This document shows positions 37,750 to 46,690 of a DNA stretch of 64,000 bases, piece by piece. This DNA comes from Actinomycetes bacterium (GTDB lineage Bacteria > Actinomycetota > Acidimicrobiia > Acidimicrobiales > Ilumatobacteraceae): positions 48,878 through 112,877 of the forward strand of contig JAIXWJ010000053.1 in assembly GCA_027491335.1 (NCBI GenBank), in the 5' to 3' direction. Position 1 is the first letter of the stretch. Each line of letters opens with the position of its first letter. Made by a program: the position numbers and the translations under genes. The notes under the pieces were generated by a model. It did not search any database, was not told the DNA's origin, and worked only from the letters and a program-made list of their open reading frames with translations.

Positions 37750-38799
37750 TCAGAAGTTGTACATCTGGGCAAGCTCGGGATCGCGAGCCGACAACTCGCG
37801 GGCCAACTGCACCACCACGCGGCACTGCTTCACCGAGGCGTCGTCCTCCATCTTGCCGTCGAGCATGATGGCTCCGGTGCCGTCGCCCATGGCCTCGATC
37901 ACGCGCATGGCGTGGGCCACGTCACTGGCGCGCGGGCTGAACACGCGGCGCGCGATGTCGATCTGGGCCGGATGCAACGACCACGCGCCCACGCAACCGA
38001 GCAGGTAGGCGTTACGGAACTGATCCTCGCAGGCGACGACGTCCTTGATGTCGCCGAACGGGCCGTAGAACGGCAGGATGCCGTGCATCACGCAGGCATC
38101 CACCATGCGGGCCATCGTGTAATGCCACAAATCCTGTTGGTACGTGGCTCGGGGCGCATCGGGCTGATCGGCGTTGGGATCCTGGCGCACCACGTAGTCG
38201 GGATGGCCACCACCGACGCGGGTGGTCTTCATGCGGCGGTTCGCCGCGAGGTCGGCCGGTCCGAGCGACAGACCTTGCATGCGCGGTGACGCACCGCAGA
38301 TCTCTTCCACGTTCGCCACGCCACGCGCGGTCTCGAGGATGGCGTGAATCAGCAACGGCTTCTTCAATCCGGCTTTGGCCTCGAGCTGGGCCAACAAACG
38401 ATCGACGTAATGGATGTCCTCGGGTCCCTCCACCTTCGGGATCATGATGACGTCGAACTTGTCGCCGACCTCGGTGACGATGGTGGTGAGGTCATCGAGC
38501 GCCCACGGCGAGTCGAGGCTGTTCACGCGGGTCCACAACTGCGTGGTGCCCATGGGGACCGTCTTGGCCACCTTCACCAGACCGGCGCGAGCCGCCTCTT
38601 TGTCGCCGGCCGGCACGCCGTCCTCCAGGTTGCCCAGGATGATGTCGACGGTGGGGACGATGTCGCCCAACTTGGCCACCATCTTGTCGTTGGACGGCGG
38701 GAAGAAGTGGATCATCCGACTGGGACGGAACGGGATCTCGCGGACCGGTTCGGGGGCTCCGACGGCGAGGGGTTTGAAGAAATCCTTGGCGCTGCGCAC
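37750..38799 (-). CDS. L-malyl-CoA/beta-methylmalyl-CoA lyase-like CoA-ester lyase
   Basis: A 349-residue member of the same superfamily but of the longer Mcl1-like group. Features: [20 protein letters not shown] near residues 52-71, [13 protein letters not shown] near 91-103, [34 protein letters not shown] near 185-204 and [12 protein letters not shown] near 245-256, as in methylmalyl-CoA lyases of the ethylmalonyl-CoA pathway. Reaction expected: beta-methylmalyl-CoA to glyoxylate plus propionyl-CoA, or malyl-CoA to glyoxylate plus acetyl-CoA. GTG 38799 has TACCCT six bases upstream (38806-38811, minus). A methylsuccinyl-CoA dehydrogenase-like gene lies 1.5 kb away. Confidence 0.85.
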   Translation of the reverse strand: MRSAKDFFKPLAVGAPEPVREIPFRPSRMIHFFPPSNDKMVAKLGDIVPTVDIILGNLEDGVPAGDKEAARAGLVKVAKTVPMGTTQLWTRVNSLDSPWALDDLTTIVTEVGDKFDVIMIPKVEGPEDIHYVDRLLAQLEAKAGLKKPLLIHAILETARGVANVEEICGASPRMQGLSLGPADLAANRRMKTTRVGGGHPDYVVRQDPNADQPDAPRATYQQDLWHYTMARMVDACVMHGILPFYGPFGDIKDVVACEDQFRNAYLLGCVGAWSLHPAQIDIARRVFSPRASDVAHAMRVIEAMGDGTGAIMLDGKMEDDASVKQCRVVVQLARELSARDPELAQMYNF

Positions 38800-38877
38800 A
38801 GCGCAAGGGTAGGTCGTGCGACACGGTTTTCGTCACTTCGGGCATCGGTACGACCGCCGCCAGTACCCTTCACGGTC

Positions 38878-39579
38878 GTGCTTGCCAGTCCGTTGATCAT
38901 CGACTCTCGACCCATCGACGCGGTGTTGTTCGACGCCGGTGGCATCTTCGTCATCCCCGACCCGACGGTGTTGGCCCCGTTGCTCACCTTCTACGGAGCG
39001 ACTCCTGACCTGGCGGCGTATCACCGGGCCCACTACCGGGGAATGGCGGCCAAGTCGGCGGCCGGATCGGACGAACGGGACTGGAACGTCTACAACGAGG
39101 CCTACGTGCGGTGCGTGGGGGTTCCCGAACACGACATCGAGGAGGCGGCCATCGCCCTCGATCGTTCGCGCAGCGCCTACCTGTGGCGCCACGTGTTGGA
39201 CGACAGCGTGTCCGCATTGCGAGCTCTTCATGAGCGCGGGGTTCCCATTGGTGTGGTGAGCAACGCCACCGGTCAGATCGAAGCGGTCTTGGCCCGCACG
39301 GCGGTGTGTCAGGTGGGCGATGGTCCCGGAGTGCCGGTGCGCGTGGTGATCGACAGTCACGTGGTGGGAGTGGCCAAACCCGAACCCGGGATCTTCGATC
39401 ACGGTTTGCGAGCGTTGCCCGACATCGATCGGTCGAGAGTGGCCTACGTCGGCGACTCGGTGACCATGGACGTTCATGGCGCGCGCAACGCCGGGCTCTT
39501 CCCGGTGTTACTGGATCCGTACGACGATCACGCGGGCGCGGACTTCCATCGGGTGAAGAGCCTGAGTGAGTTGTTGTGA
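38878..39579 (+). CDS. HAD superfamily hydrolase
   Basis: A 233-residue haloacid-dehalogenase-fold phosphatase. Motif I is DAVLFDAGGIF near residues 14-24 (the second Asp replaced by Gly/Ala context, as in several subfamily IA members), motif II IGVVSNATGQ near 124, motif III Lys in VVGVAKPEPGIFDHG, and motif IV VAYVGDSVTMDV near 190. It has an alpha-helical cap (residues 30-110). Probably a sugar-phosphate or nucleotide phosphatase; substrate unknown. GTG 38878 has TACCCT eight bases upstream and is divergent from the malyl-CoA lyase-like gene. Confidence 0.85.
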   Translation: MLASPLIIDSRPIDAVLFDAGGIFVIPDPTVLAPLLTFYGATPDLAAYHRAHYRGMAAKSAAGSDERDWNVYNEAYVRCVGVPEHDIEEAAIALDRSRSAYLWRHVLDDSVSALRALHERGVPIGVVSNATGQIEAVLARTAVCQVGDGPGVPVRVVIDSHVVGVAKPEPGIFDHGLRALPDIDRSRVAYVGDSVTMDVHGARNAGLFPVLLDPYDDHAGADFHRVKSLSELL

Positions 39580-39602
39580 GTGAACTGTTGTGAGCGATTC
39601 TC

Positions 39603-40304
39603 GTGAGTGACGTTCCGGGTTCGGGCGTCTCGGAACGGTGGGTGGAATGGCGTCGCACCGTGGATCTGGTGAAGTACGACCAACGTTGGGAAGCCATGGC
39701 TGCCCGCGGCGAGAGTGTTCATGGTGAAGCCGATGCCGTGACGCGGTTGATCGACACGCACGGGCTTGGCGAACGTGGCCCTCTGGCGATTCTCGACGCC
39801 GGTTGTGGCACGGGGCGTCTGGCGATCGAGTTGGAGAGACGCGAACTGGAGCGTCGCGGACGCGACGTGGGCGGATACACGGTGACCGCGATCGATCTCG
39901 ATCCCGACATGATCGACAAGGCTCGGTCGAAGTCGTCCACGATCGAGTGGTTGGTGGCTGATCTCGCCACGTTCGATGTCGGTTGCGAGAACACCTTCTA
40001 CGACGTCGTCGTGATGGCCGGCAACATCTTGAACTTCTGCGCCCCGGGCACTCAGGCCGCGATCGTGCGCAACATGGTGAACCACTTGGTCGACGGCGGC
40101 CTGTTCGTGTGTGGCTGGTCGCAGGAACTGCGCGACGACGCCTATCTGTGGGGCGACTTCGTGCGCGATGCTCGCGAGGCCGGCGCGAACCTGGCCGAGA
40201 CGTGGACGAACTGGGACGGCGACACCATGCCGGCGTCCACGTTGGGTGGCGAACCGGTGCGCAGCAGTGACTACGCGGTGATCGCCGTGATCAAGAATTC
40301 CTGA
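39603..40304 (+). CDS. Class I SAM-dependent methyltransferase
   Basis: A 233-residue methyltransferase with the SAM loop ILDAGCGTGRLAIELE near residues 62-77, the acidic strand-2 end VTAIDLDPDMIDKA near 97-110 and a motif-IV region DVVVMAGNILNFCAPG near 134-149. No substrate can be assigned. It starts 23 bases after the HAD gene, probably co-transcribed; the linking sequence repeats GTGAGTGA. It converges with the acyl-CoA dehydrogenase, the two stops being separated by a TTCCTGATCAC direct repeat. Confidence 0.85.
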   Translation: MSDVPGSGVSERWVEWRRTVDLVKYDQRWEAMAARGESVHGEADAVTRLIDTHGLGERGPLAILDAGCGTGRLAIELERRELERRGRDVGGYTVTAIDLDPDMIDKARSKSSTIEWLVADLATFDVGCENTFYDVVVMAGNILNFCAPGTQAAIVRNMVNHLVDGGLFVCGWSQELRDDAYLWGDFVRDAREAGANLAETWTNWDGDTMPASTLGGEPVRSSDYAVIAVIKNS

Positions 40305-40318
40305 TCACGTGTTCCTGA

Positions 40319-41944
40319 TCACTTCTCCGTGAGTCGACGGGCGATGACCTTCAAGCACAGGGTCTCGTCGGCGCCCTCGAAGATGCTCAGCACGCGGGCA
40401 TCAACGAACAAACGGCTCACCGAGTATTCCTCGGCGTATCCATAGCCACCGTGAATCTGCATGGCCTCGCGACTGACCCACTCGGCGGCCTTGCACACGT
40501 AGGCCTTCACCATGCTGGCTTCGGTGGTGCCCTCGCCCTTGGCCATCAAGCGCGCGACCTGATATCCGAACTGGCGACCGGCCTGAATGAGCACCGCCAT
40601 GCGACCCAACTTCACGCGAGTGAGTTGGTACTCGGAGATGTTCTTGCCGAACACGTTGCGGTTGTGGGCGTGGTCGTACGCGGCTTCGTACGCGGCCTGC
40701 ATCACGCCGACGGCGCGCGCGGCGGTCTGCAGACGTCCGTTCTCGAAACCTTCCATCTGGTAGTAGAAGCCCTTGCCGAGGCCACTCTCCTCACCGATGA
40801 GGTGCGTGGCGGGAACCCACCAGTTGTCGAGGGCGATCTCGTACGAGTGCATGCCGCGGTATCCGATGGTGTCGATCGGACGGCCTTCCATCTTGCCGGT
40901 CGACCCATCGGCGCGAACGTTCTGGGTGAACTCGAAGCCGTGCGCTTCGCCGCGGGGCTTGGGCACGATGAACAAGCTGAGACCCTTGTGGGTCTTGCTG
41001 CGGTCCGGATCGGTGCGGGCCAACAACATCAACACGTCGGCGCGAGCGGCGAACGTGCACCACGTCTTCACACCGTTGATGACGTAACCGGGTGCACCAT
41101 CGGGGCCCTCGGCGGGAGTGGCGGTCACCTTCAGGCCGGCCACGTCGCTTCCGTAATCGGGTTCGGTCACGGCGACCGCGGCCATCACCTCGGCGGTGGC
41201 CAACTTGGGCAGCCATTCGGCCTTCTGAGCCTCCGTTCCGCCCTTCACCAACGCGCGGGTGAGGATCTCGGGACGCGTGATGAGCGAACCACCGATGCCC
41301 AAGCTCGCGCGACTCAGTTCTTCGGTGGCCACGACCATGGCCACGTACTCGCCTTCGCCACCCTCGGAGAATCCGCCGTACTCGACGGGCACCGACAACC
41401 CGAAGGCTCCCATCTCGGCCAGACCACTGATGATCTCCTCGGGTACGTCTTCGTTGAAGCGGTGAACGTGCTCGGCGCGCGGAGCGATGACCTTCTCGGC
41501 GAACGAACGGAACGTGTCCTGCACCATCTCGAAGTCGTCGTCCAGATGACGCGGTCCTTGAACGTCGGCCAACGAGGCCACGAACTCCGGATCGCGATAC
41601 GTGCTGATGAACGGAACGGCGGCCGCCAACGGGTTGGACTCCAAGCCCCACAGCGATTCGCGACCGATCAGCTTCGTCATGAGGTCGTGCGCCATGTCGG
41701 CGGTGTACGCGCAGGTGATGAGACCCTCGTGTTCGCCCTTGGCGCCGTAGTCGAGCAACGAACGGGCGGTCTCCACGGCCGAGGCGGCGTGCGCCAAGTC
41801 GTAGGCGAGAACCTGGTGAACGTCGGCGCCCCCGATGGCCGAGAGATGGCGCAGGGACTTGCCGATGGAGCGCGAGGCGAGGTCGATGACCTCGGCGGCG
41901 GTCTGCAGGTCGGGGGAGATCTGGGGGCTCTGGGATCCGTTCAC
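40319..41944 (-). CDS. mcd: Acyl-CoA dehydrogenase with N-terminal extension, probable (2S)-methylsuccinyl-CoA dehydrogenase
   Basis: A 541-residue flavoenzyme. Residues 1-140 are an extra helical domain absent from ordinary acyl-CoA dehydrogenases but characteristic of methylsuccinyl-CoA dehydrogenase of the ethylmalonyl-CoA pathway. The core has AVTEPDYGSDVAGLKVTAT, TWCTFAARADVLMLLARTDP, GKMEGRPIDTIGYRGMHSYE and the end GGYGYAEEYSVSRLFVDARV followed by SIFEGADETLCLKVIARRL. Expected reaction: (2S)-methylsuccinyl-CoA to mesaconyl-CoA. GTG 41944 is chosen because TAGCGT lies seven bases upstream; ATG 41971 is possible. The malyl-CoA-lyase-like and MaoC genes nearby support the role; the assignment remains inference. 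Confidence 0.8.
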   Translation of the reverse strand: MNGSQSPQISPDLQTAAEVIDLASRSIGKSLRHLSAIGGADVHQVLAYDLAHAASAVETARSLLDYGAKGEHEGLITCAYTADMAHDLMTKLIGRESLWGLESNPLAAAVPFISTYRDPEFVASLADVQGPRHLDDDFEMVQDTFRSFAEKVIAPRAEHVHRFNEDVPEEIISGLAEMGAFGLSVPVEYGGFSEGGEGEYVAMVVATEELSRASLGIGGSLITRPEILTRALVKGGTEAQKAEWLPKLATAEVMAAVAVTEPDYGSDVAGLKVTATPAEGPDGAPGYVINGVKTWCTFAARADVLMLLARTDPDRSKTHKGLSLFIVPKPRGEAHGFEFTQNVRADGSTGKMEGRPIDTIGYRGMHSYEIALDNWWVPATHLIGEESGLGKGFYYQMEGFENGRLQTAARAVGVMQAAYEAAYDHAHNRNVFGKNISEYQLTRVKLGRMAVLIQAGRQFGYQVARLMAKGEGTTEASMVKAYVCKAAEWVSREAMQIHGGYGYAEEYSVSRLFVDARVLSIFEGADETLCLKVIARRLTEK

Positions 41945-42046
41945 GCCGAGAACGCTACCGATCACCCCCATGGCCACGGGAAGTCGGGTCGCGGGGCTCG
42001 ACCTCCGCTCAACGGTCACTCGTCACCTTTGTGCGACGATGGGACG

Positions 42047-42664
42047 GTGAACGTGCCGTCTGGTCCCGTGTCGTTGTGCGTCTATTGCGGCTCCAGTTCG
42101 GGGGCCGACCCGCGCTTCGCCGCCGCGGCGTTGGACCTCGGACGGGAAATGGCCGGTCGCGGCGTGGGCCTGGTCTACGGGGGAGGCCGGATCGGGTTGA
42201 TGGGTTTGGTGGCCGACGCGGTGCTCGACCACGGTGGCCGGGTGCACGGTGTGATCCCGGAGCATTTGGTGCGGGCCGAAACGGCCCACGTGGGTCTCGA
42301 TCATCTGGACGTGGTGTCGTCGATGCACGAGCGCAAGGCCCGCATGGACGAGTTGTCGAACGGGTTCGTGGTGCTGCCCGGTGGCTTTGGAACCTTGGAT
42401 GAAGCGTTCGAGATCCTCACCTGGAATCAGTTGGGTCTGATCGCCAAGCCGGTCGTGTTCTTGAACGTGGCCGACTACTTCACGCCGTTGATGAGCGCGA
42501 TCGATCACATGATCGAGTCGGGTTTCGTGAAAGAGACCTTCCGTGCCTTGGTGAACGTGACCGACGACGTGGTCCGTGCCATCGACATCGCGACGGGTCC
42601 GGCGCCGGTGGTCGACGGGAAGTTGCGCGACCTCGACGTCACGGCGAAGCGGAGCACGTTGTGA
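42047..42664 (+). CDS. LOG family nucleotide 5'-monophosphate phosphoribohydrolase
   Basis: A 205-residue Rossmann-like protein. Both LOG signatures are present: GLVYGGGRIGLMGLVAD near residues 40-56 and the catalytic LPGGFGTLDEAFEILTW near residues 108-124. LOG enzymes release free cytokinin-like bases from N6-substituted adenosine monophosphates, and bacterial members may clean up damaged nucleotides. GTG 42047 is the first plausible start after the divergent mcd gene. Its stop overlaps the GTG of the next gene by four bases. Confidence 0.88.
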   Translation: MNVPSGPVSLCVYCGSSSGADPRFAAAALDLGREMAGRGVGLVYGGGRIGLMGLVADAVLDHGGRVHGVIPEHLVRAETAHVGLDHLDVVSSMHERKARMDELSNGFVVLPGGFGTLDEAFEILTWNQLGLIAKPVVFLNVADYFTPLMSAIDHMIESGFVKETFRALVNVTDDVVRAIDIATGPAPVVDGKLRDLDVTAKRSTL

Positions 42665-43764
42665 ACGATCACGCCCATCCGGGCGACGACTGGGAAGTCG
42701 CGGATCCGAACGACATGGTGAACGACGGCGTTGTGAACGATGACGCTGTGAACGTCGGCGTCGGCGTCGATGTGATGGACGGAGCACTCGACGAGTTGTT
42801 CGGCGTGCGCTCCGATCCGGCGGGAACCTCGCTGGCGGCCGTCGTGGTTCATCGTGGACGCATCGTGCGTGAGCGATATGGGCATCAACCCGACACCGTG
42901 TTCGGTCCGGGTGGACCCGTCGATCGCGACACCACGCTCATCTCCTGGAGCATGGCCAAGAGCATCACGCACGCTCTCGTCGGCATTCTGGTGAACGAGG
43001 GGCGAATCGACATCGACGCGCCGGTGAACGTTCCCGAGTGGCGTGACACTCCTCGCGCGGGCATCACCATGGGTGATCTGCTGCGCATGCGTGACGGGTT
43101 GGATTTCGTCGAGGACTACGTGATCGACGAATCGGGCAATGTCGCGTCCGATGTGATCGCCATGCTGTTCGGCGAAGGCACCGACGACGTGGCCACCTAC
43201 GCGCGGTCGCGACCGTCCAAACACGCACCCGGCACGGTGTGGTCCTATTCGTCGGGCACCACGAACATCATCTGCTCCCTCCTCGGCGAATTGGTGGGCG
43301 GCCCGGACGGTCTGCGTTCGTTCATCCACGAGCGATTGTTCGCTCCGTTGGGCATGTCGTCGGCGGTGCCGCGTTTCGACGCGGCCGGAACCTTCATTGG
43401 TTCGTCGTACGTGTACGCCACCGCGCGCGATTTCGCCCGCTTCGGTTGTTTGTACCTTCGCGACGGCCGCTGGGGCGATCGTCAGGTCGTACCGTCGTCG
43501 TGGGTGGACACGGTCCACGACATGCATGCCGTCGACCCCGAGAGCGGTCACGGATACTCGTGGCATTGGTGGAATTGGGCCGGACGTCCCGAGACCATGG
43601 CCGCGCTGGGCTACGAAGGTCAACGCATCATCGTCGACCCCACCCGGGATCTGGTGGTGGTGCATCTCGGCAAGTGGGTGGCCGAGACACAACCCGAACT
43701 CGATCGCCACCTCACGTCGATCGTCGAGTCGTTCCCCGTCGATTCGTCCCGTGTCGCGCGGTAG
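42661..43764 (+). CDS. Serine hydrolase of the beta-lactamase/esterase (class C) family
   Basis: A 367-residue penicillin-binding-like hydrolase. The catalytic SxxK is SMAK in ISWSMAKSITH near residues 97-100, the Tyr motif is YSSGTTN near 197 (YxN variant), and a C-terminal GYEGQRIIVDP block occupies the place of the KTG motif. No signal peptide is seen; the first 40 residues are acidic with repeated VNDxxVND. Likely an esterase or D-aminopeptidase-like enzyme rather than an antibiotic beta-lactamase. Coupled to the LOG gene by overlap. Confidence 0.85.
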   Translation: MNDHAHPGDDWEVADPNDMVNDGVVNDDAVNVGVGVDVMDGALDELFGVRSDPAGTSLAAVVVHRGRIVRERYGHQPDTVFGPGGPVDRDTTLISWSMAKSITHALVGILVNEGRIDIDAPVNVPEWRDTPRAGITMGDLLRMRDGLDFVEDYVIDESGNVASDVIAMLFGEGTDDVATYARSRPSKHAPGTVWSYSSGTTNIICSLLGELVGGPDGLRSFIHERLFAPLGMSSAVPRFDAAGTFIGSSYVYATARDFARFGCLYLRDGRWGDRQVVPSSWVDTVHDMHAVDPESGHGYSWHWWNWAGRPETMAALGYEGQRIIVDPTRDLVVVHLGKWVAETQPELDRHLTSIVESFPVDSSRVAR

Positions 43765-43862
43765 CTCCCGAACACGTAGATCCCGAACAATCGGTGATTC
43801 CGAGCGTCCCGTCGCGACGCGATGTTCGCGGGCCACGACCCCGAAACTGCTAGGAATGGAGC

Positions 43863-45257
43863 ATGTCTGGAGCGGTTGAGGGCCTTGCCGACGACTCCGG
43901 CTCCCTGCGCCGTCGGGTTCGACGCACCGCCATCATCCGCACGCTGAAGGTGCTGGCCTCGCTGGCCGTCGTTTACTTCTTGATTCTCAACATCCCGGGT
44001 CTGCGCAACGCGATGGACCAGCTGAGCGAGGTTCAGCCCGGCTTGTTGGTGCTCGGGCTGGCCCTCGAGATGGTGGCGCTCTTTTGTTACTCGGCGATGA
44101 CCAAAGCCGCGCTCGGTCCGGTGGCGGACCATCTGCCCACCTGGCGGCTGTTCCGTATCCAGTTGTCGACGCGCGCGTTGTCCAGCTTGGTGCCCGGTGG
44201 CAGCGCGGCCGGCTCGGCGTTGGGCTACCGACTTCTCACCGTGGCCGGCGTTCCCGGTCCGGATGCCGGATTCGCGTTGGCCACGTCGGGCTTGGCATCG
44301 GCGGTGGTGCTGAACCTCATCTTGTGGTCGGGACTCATCATCTCCATTCCCATTCGTGGTGTGAACCCGGTGTACGGCACCGCGGCGGTCGCCGGAATCA
44401 TCCTGATGGGTATCGCCGTCGCCATCATCGTCGGCTTGATCGAGGGTCAGGAGCGTTCGGAACGAATCCTGCGCGCCGTCGCGCGACGTCTGCATCTGAA
44501 CGAGGACCGCGCCGGTGAAGCGGTCCGACACATTGGTGGACGCATGCAGGAATTGTCGGCGGACCGCGCCATGTTGCGACGACTGGTGGGGTGGGCGGCC
44601 GCGAACTGGTTGATCGACGCGGCGGCGTTGTGGGTGTTCCTGCGTTCGTTCGGTGGTTCGGTGTCGGTCGATGGTTTGATCGTGGCCTTCGGACTGGCCA
44701 ACGTTCTGGCGGCGATTCCCATCACCCCGGGTGGACTGGGAGTGGTGGAGGCCACCTACGTGCCGGTGCTGGTGGGCTTCGGTCTGCCGCGCGCCACGGT
44801 GGTGGTGGGGGTGCTGTCGTATCGCATCGCCCAGTACTGGTTGCCGATCCTCATCGGTGGTGGCATGTACCTGTCGTTGCGCGTGGGGCCATGGGCCATC
44901 TCGCGTCAGCAACTGGAGCCCTTGCGCGACGTGGTGGCCACGGCCGGCGTGGAGGACGAGAGCATCCTCGACTTCTCCGAGCGCTATCCGGCCAAGGAGC
45001 GCACCGGTCAGATCGTCGCTCCGTCGGCATCGGCGCGCGACGAGGCCGAGACGGATCGGATGCTGGCCGAACGTCGAGAGCGAGAGGAACGTGAGCGCGC
45101 GGCGCGCGAACGTGACGAACTCGAGGCCCAGTCGCTGGCGCCATGGGCCGGTGCGGTGGACCCCGGAATGTTCGACGACGACGCACCGGTTCACGACGAT
45201 GCTCGGGACGACACAGTTCGAGACGACGATGACGGGCGGTCGGCGGGGCAGGGCTAG
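43863..45257 (+). CDS. Lysylphosphatidylglycerol synthase-type TM / flippase-like protein (UPF0104)
   Basis: A 464-residue protein with about eight hydrophobic segments between residues 25 and 345, including LVLGLALEMVALFCYSAMTK and LVPGGSAAGSALGYRLL, then AIPITPGGLGVVEATYVPVL, the strongest UPF0104/MprF-flippase signature. The last 110 residues are a charged cytoplasmic tail with an Arg/Glu-rich helix (AERREREERERAARERDE) and an Asp-rich end. Related proteins move lipids across the membrane. The substrate is unknown. It ends nine bases before the MaoC gene. Confidence 0.85.
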   Translation: MSGAVEGLADDSGSLRRRVRRTAIIRTLKVLASLAVVYFLILNIPGLRNAMDQLSEVQPGLLVLGLALEMVALFCYSAMTKAALGPVADHLPTWRLFRIQLSTRALSSLVPGGSAAGSALGYRLLTVAGVPGPDAGFALATSGLASAVVLNLILWSGLIISIPIRGVNPVYGTAAVAGIILMGIAVAIIVGLIEGQERSERILRAVARRLHLNEDRAGEAVRHIGGRMQELSADRAMLRRLVGWAAANWLIDAAALWVFLRSFGGSVSVDGLIVAFGLANVLAAIPITPGGLGVVEATYVPVLVGFGLPRATVVVGVLSYRIAQYWLPILIGGGMYLSLRVGPWAISRQQLEPLRDVVATAGVEDESILDFSERYPAKERTGQIVAPSASARDEAETDRMLAERREREERERAARERDELEAQSLAPWAGAVDPGMFDDDAPVHDDARDDTVRDDDDGRSAGQG

Positions 45258-45266
45258 TTTCGGGGC

Positions 45267-45785
45267 ATGACCGTTCACGAACGCCCCTTTGGCCGCCATC
45301 TCGAGGATTTCGTCGTCGGTGACGTTTACCGTCACTGGCCCGGCAAGACCATCACCGAGTACGACGATCATCTCTTTTGCATGATCACCATGAACCATCA
45401 TCCCTTGCACACGAACGATTGGTTCGCCGCCAACAGCGTGCAGGGTCGCAACGTGGTGGTGGGCAACCTGGTGTACTCCTTGGTGTTGGGCATGAGCGTC
45501 CCCGACGTCAGCGGTGCGGCCATCGCCAACCTCGAGGTCGAGACCTTGCAGCACAAGTTCCCCACGTTCCACGGCGACACCATCCACGCCGAGACCCGAG
45601 TGCTCGACGTTCAGGAGAGCAAGTCCAAGAACGACCGCGGCATTGTCACGGTCGAGACCAAGGGCTTCAATCAGGACGGCAAGGAAGTGTGTTACTTCCG
45701 TCGTCGGGTGATGGTGTGGAAGCGCGAGTTCGCTCCGTCGCGTCAGCGTCCCTACGACGGCGACAACGCATGGGGCGACGCCTGA
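45267..45785 (+). CDS. MaoC-family hydratase (possible mesaconyl-CoA hydratase)
   Basis: A 172-residue hot-dog fold protein: GRHLEDFVVGDVYRHWPGKT at the N-terminus, then the hydratase-2 region ITMNHHPLHTNDWFAANS near residues 40-57, with the Asp/His type of active site, and GDTIHAETRVLDVQESKSK. It adds water to a 2-enoyl-CoA. In Streptomyces ethylmalonyl-CoA clusters a single-domain MaoC protein of this length sits beside a CoA-ester lyase and an Mcd-type dehydrogenase, so mesaconyl-CoA hydration is a fair candidate. ATG 45267 has TAGTTT six bases upstream. Confidence 0.85.
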   Translation: MTVHERPFGRHLEDFVVGDVYRHWPGKTITEYDDHLFCMITMNHHPLHTNDWFAANSVQGRNVVVGNLVYSLVLGMSVPDVSGAAIANLEVETLQHKFPTFHGDTIHAETRVLDVQESKSKNDRGIVTVETKGFNQDGKEVCYFRRRVMVWKREFAPSRQRPYDGDNAWGDA

Positions 45786-45807
45786 TCCCACGGGCCCGAC
45801 AGGATTC

Positions 45808-46674
45808 ATGGAGAACCTTCACGAGTCCGTTTTCTCTTGGATCACTCCGCGTTTGCGGCAATTGCCATGGCGCGACACCCGTGATCCGTGGTTGGTGCTC
45901 GTCAGCGAGGTGATGCTGCAACAAACCGGCGTCCATCGGGTGTTGCCCAAGTGGGAGGCTTTCGTGGCCGAATTCCCGCGCGCCGATGAATGTGCTCGCG
46001 CGCCACTGGGCGACGTGTTGCGGTTGTGGCAGGGCCTGGGGTATCCGCGTCGCGCGCGCAATCTGCACGAGGCCGCCAAGGCGATCGTGAGCGAGCACGG
46101 TGGTGTCGTGCCGTCGTCGTTGGAGGGTTTGTTGGGTTTGCCGGGCGTGGGGCCGTACACGGCGCGTGCGGTGCTGGCCTTCGCTTTCGAAGCCGACGCC
46201 GCCGTGGTGGACACCAACATCGCGCGCGTTCTGGCCCGACATCACGGTCGAACCTTGAAGGCCCGCGAGGCGCAAACGCTGGCCGACGCATGGGTGCCCT
46301 CCGGAGAGGCGTGGCTGTGGAACCAAGCTCTCATGGATCTGGGGGCCACCGTGTGTCGTCCTCGTCCGATGTGCGAGGTGTGTCCCGTCGCGTTCACGTG
46401 CGCGTGGCGTGGTGGCGGTGCCGGGGATGGTGACGGTGATGGTGACGACCCCAGCGTGGGTTCGGCCGGGGTCAGCGTGTCTCAACCGCGCTTCGAGGGA
46501 TCCGACCGTCAGGCCCGGGGGCGGCTGATGAAGGCGTTGTCGGAACTTCCCGTGTCGGTCGCCGCCGTCTCAGTGGTGATGGATCGACCCGAGGACGTGT
46601 CGAGTCGATTGGTCGACGATCTGTTGCGCGAAGGGTTGATCGTGCGCGACGGCGATGAACTCCGTCTTCCGTGA
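45808..46674 (+). CDS. mutY: A/G-specific adenine glycosylase
   Basis: A 288-residue base-excision repair enzyme that removes adenine mispaired with 8-oxoguanine. The catalytic Glu is in SEVMLQQTGVHRVLPKWEAF near residues 32-51; the helix-hairpin-helix-Gly/Pro-Asp part is GLPGVGPYTARAVLAFAF, with the Asp in VVDTNIARVLARHH near 134. The iron-sulfur ligands read C-x5-C-x2-C-x5-C (VCRPRPMCEVCPVAFTC), whereas the family norm is C-x6-C. A Gly/Asp-rich linker near residue 205 separates a short C-terminal winged-helix-like part; no NUDIX-like 8-oxoG-reading domain is present. Confidence 0.92.
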   Translation: MENLHESVFSWITPRLRQLPWRDTRDPWLVLVSEVMLQQTGVHRVLPKWEAFVAEFPRADECARAPLGDVLRLWQGLGYPRRARNLHEAAKAIVSEHGGVVPSSLEGLLGLPGVGPYTARAVLAFAFEADAAVVDTNIARVLARHHGRTLKAREAQTLADAWVPSGEAWLWNQALMDLGATVCRPRPMCEVCPVAFTCAWRGGGAGDGDGDGDDPSVGSAGVSVSQPRFEGSDRQARGRLMKALSELPVSVAAVSVVMDRPEDVSSRLVDDLLREGLIVRDGDELRLP

Positions 46675-46690
46675 AATTCGAACGTGAGTC

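Noticed and set aside
40451..42046. Very long open frame on the plus strand opposite the mcd gene.
   Set aside because: His/Gly/Arg-rich antisense shadow of a high-GC gene; only its last part, from 42047, is the real LOG gene.
43620..45809. 729-codon frame opposite the flippase-like gene.
   Set aside because: Composition (His, Arg, Gln, Gly) is that of antisense shadow sequence and it has no promoter or start support.
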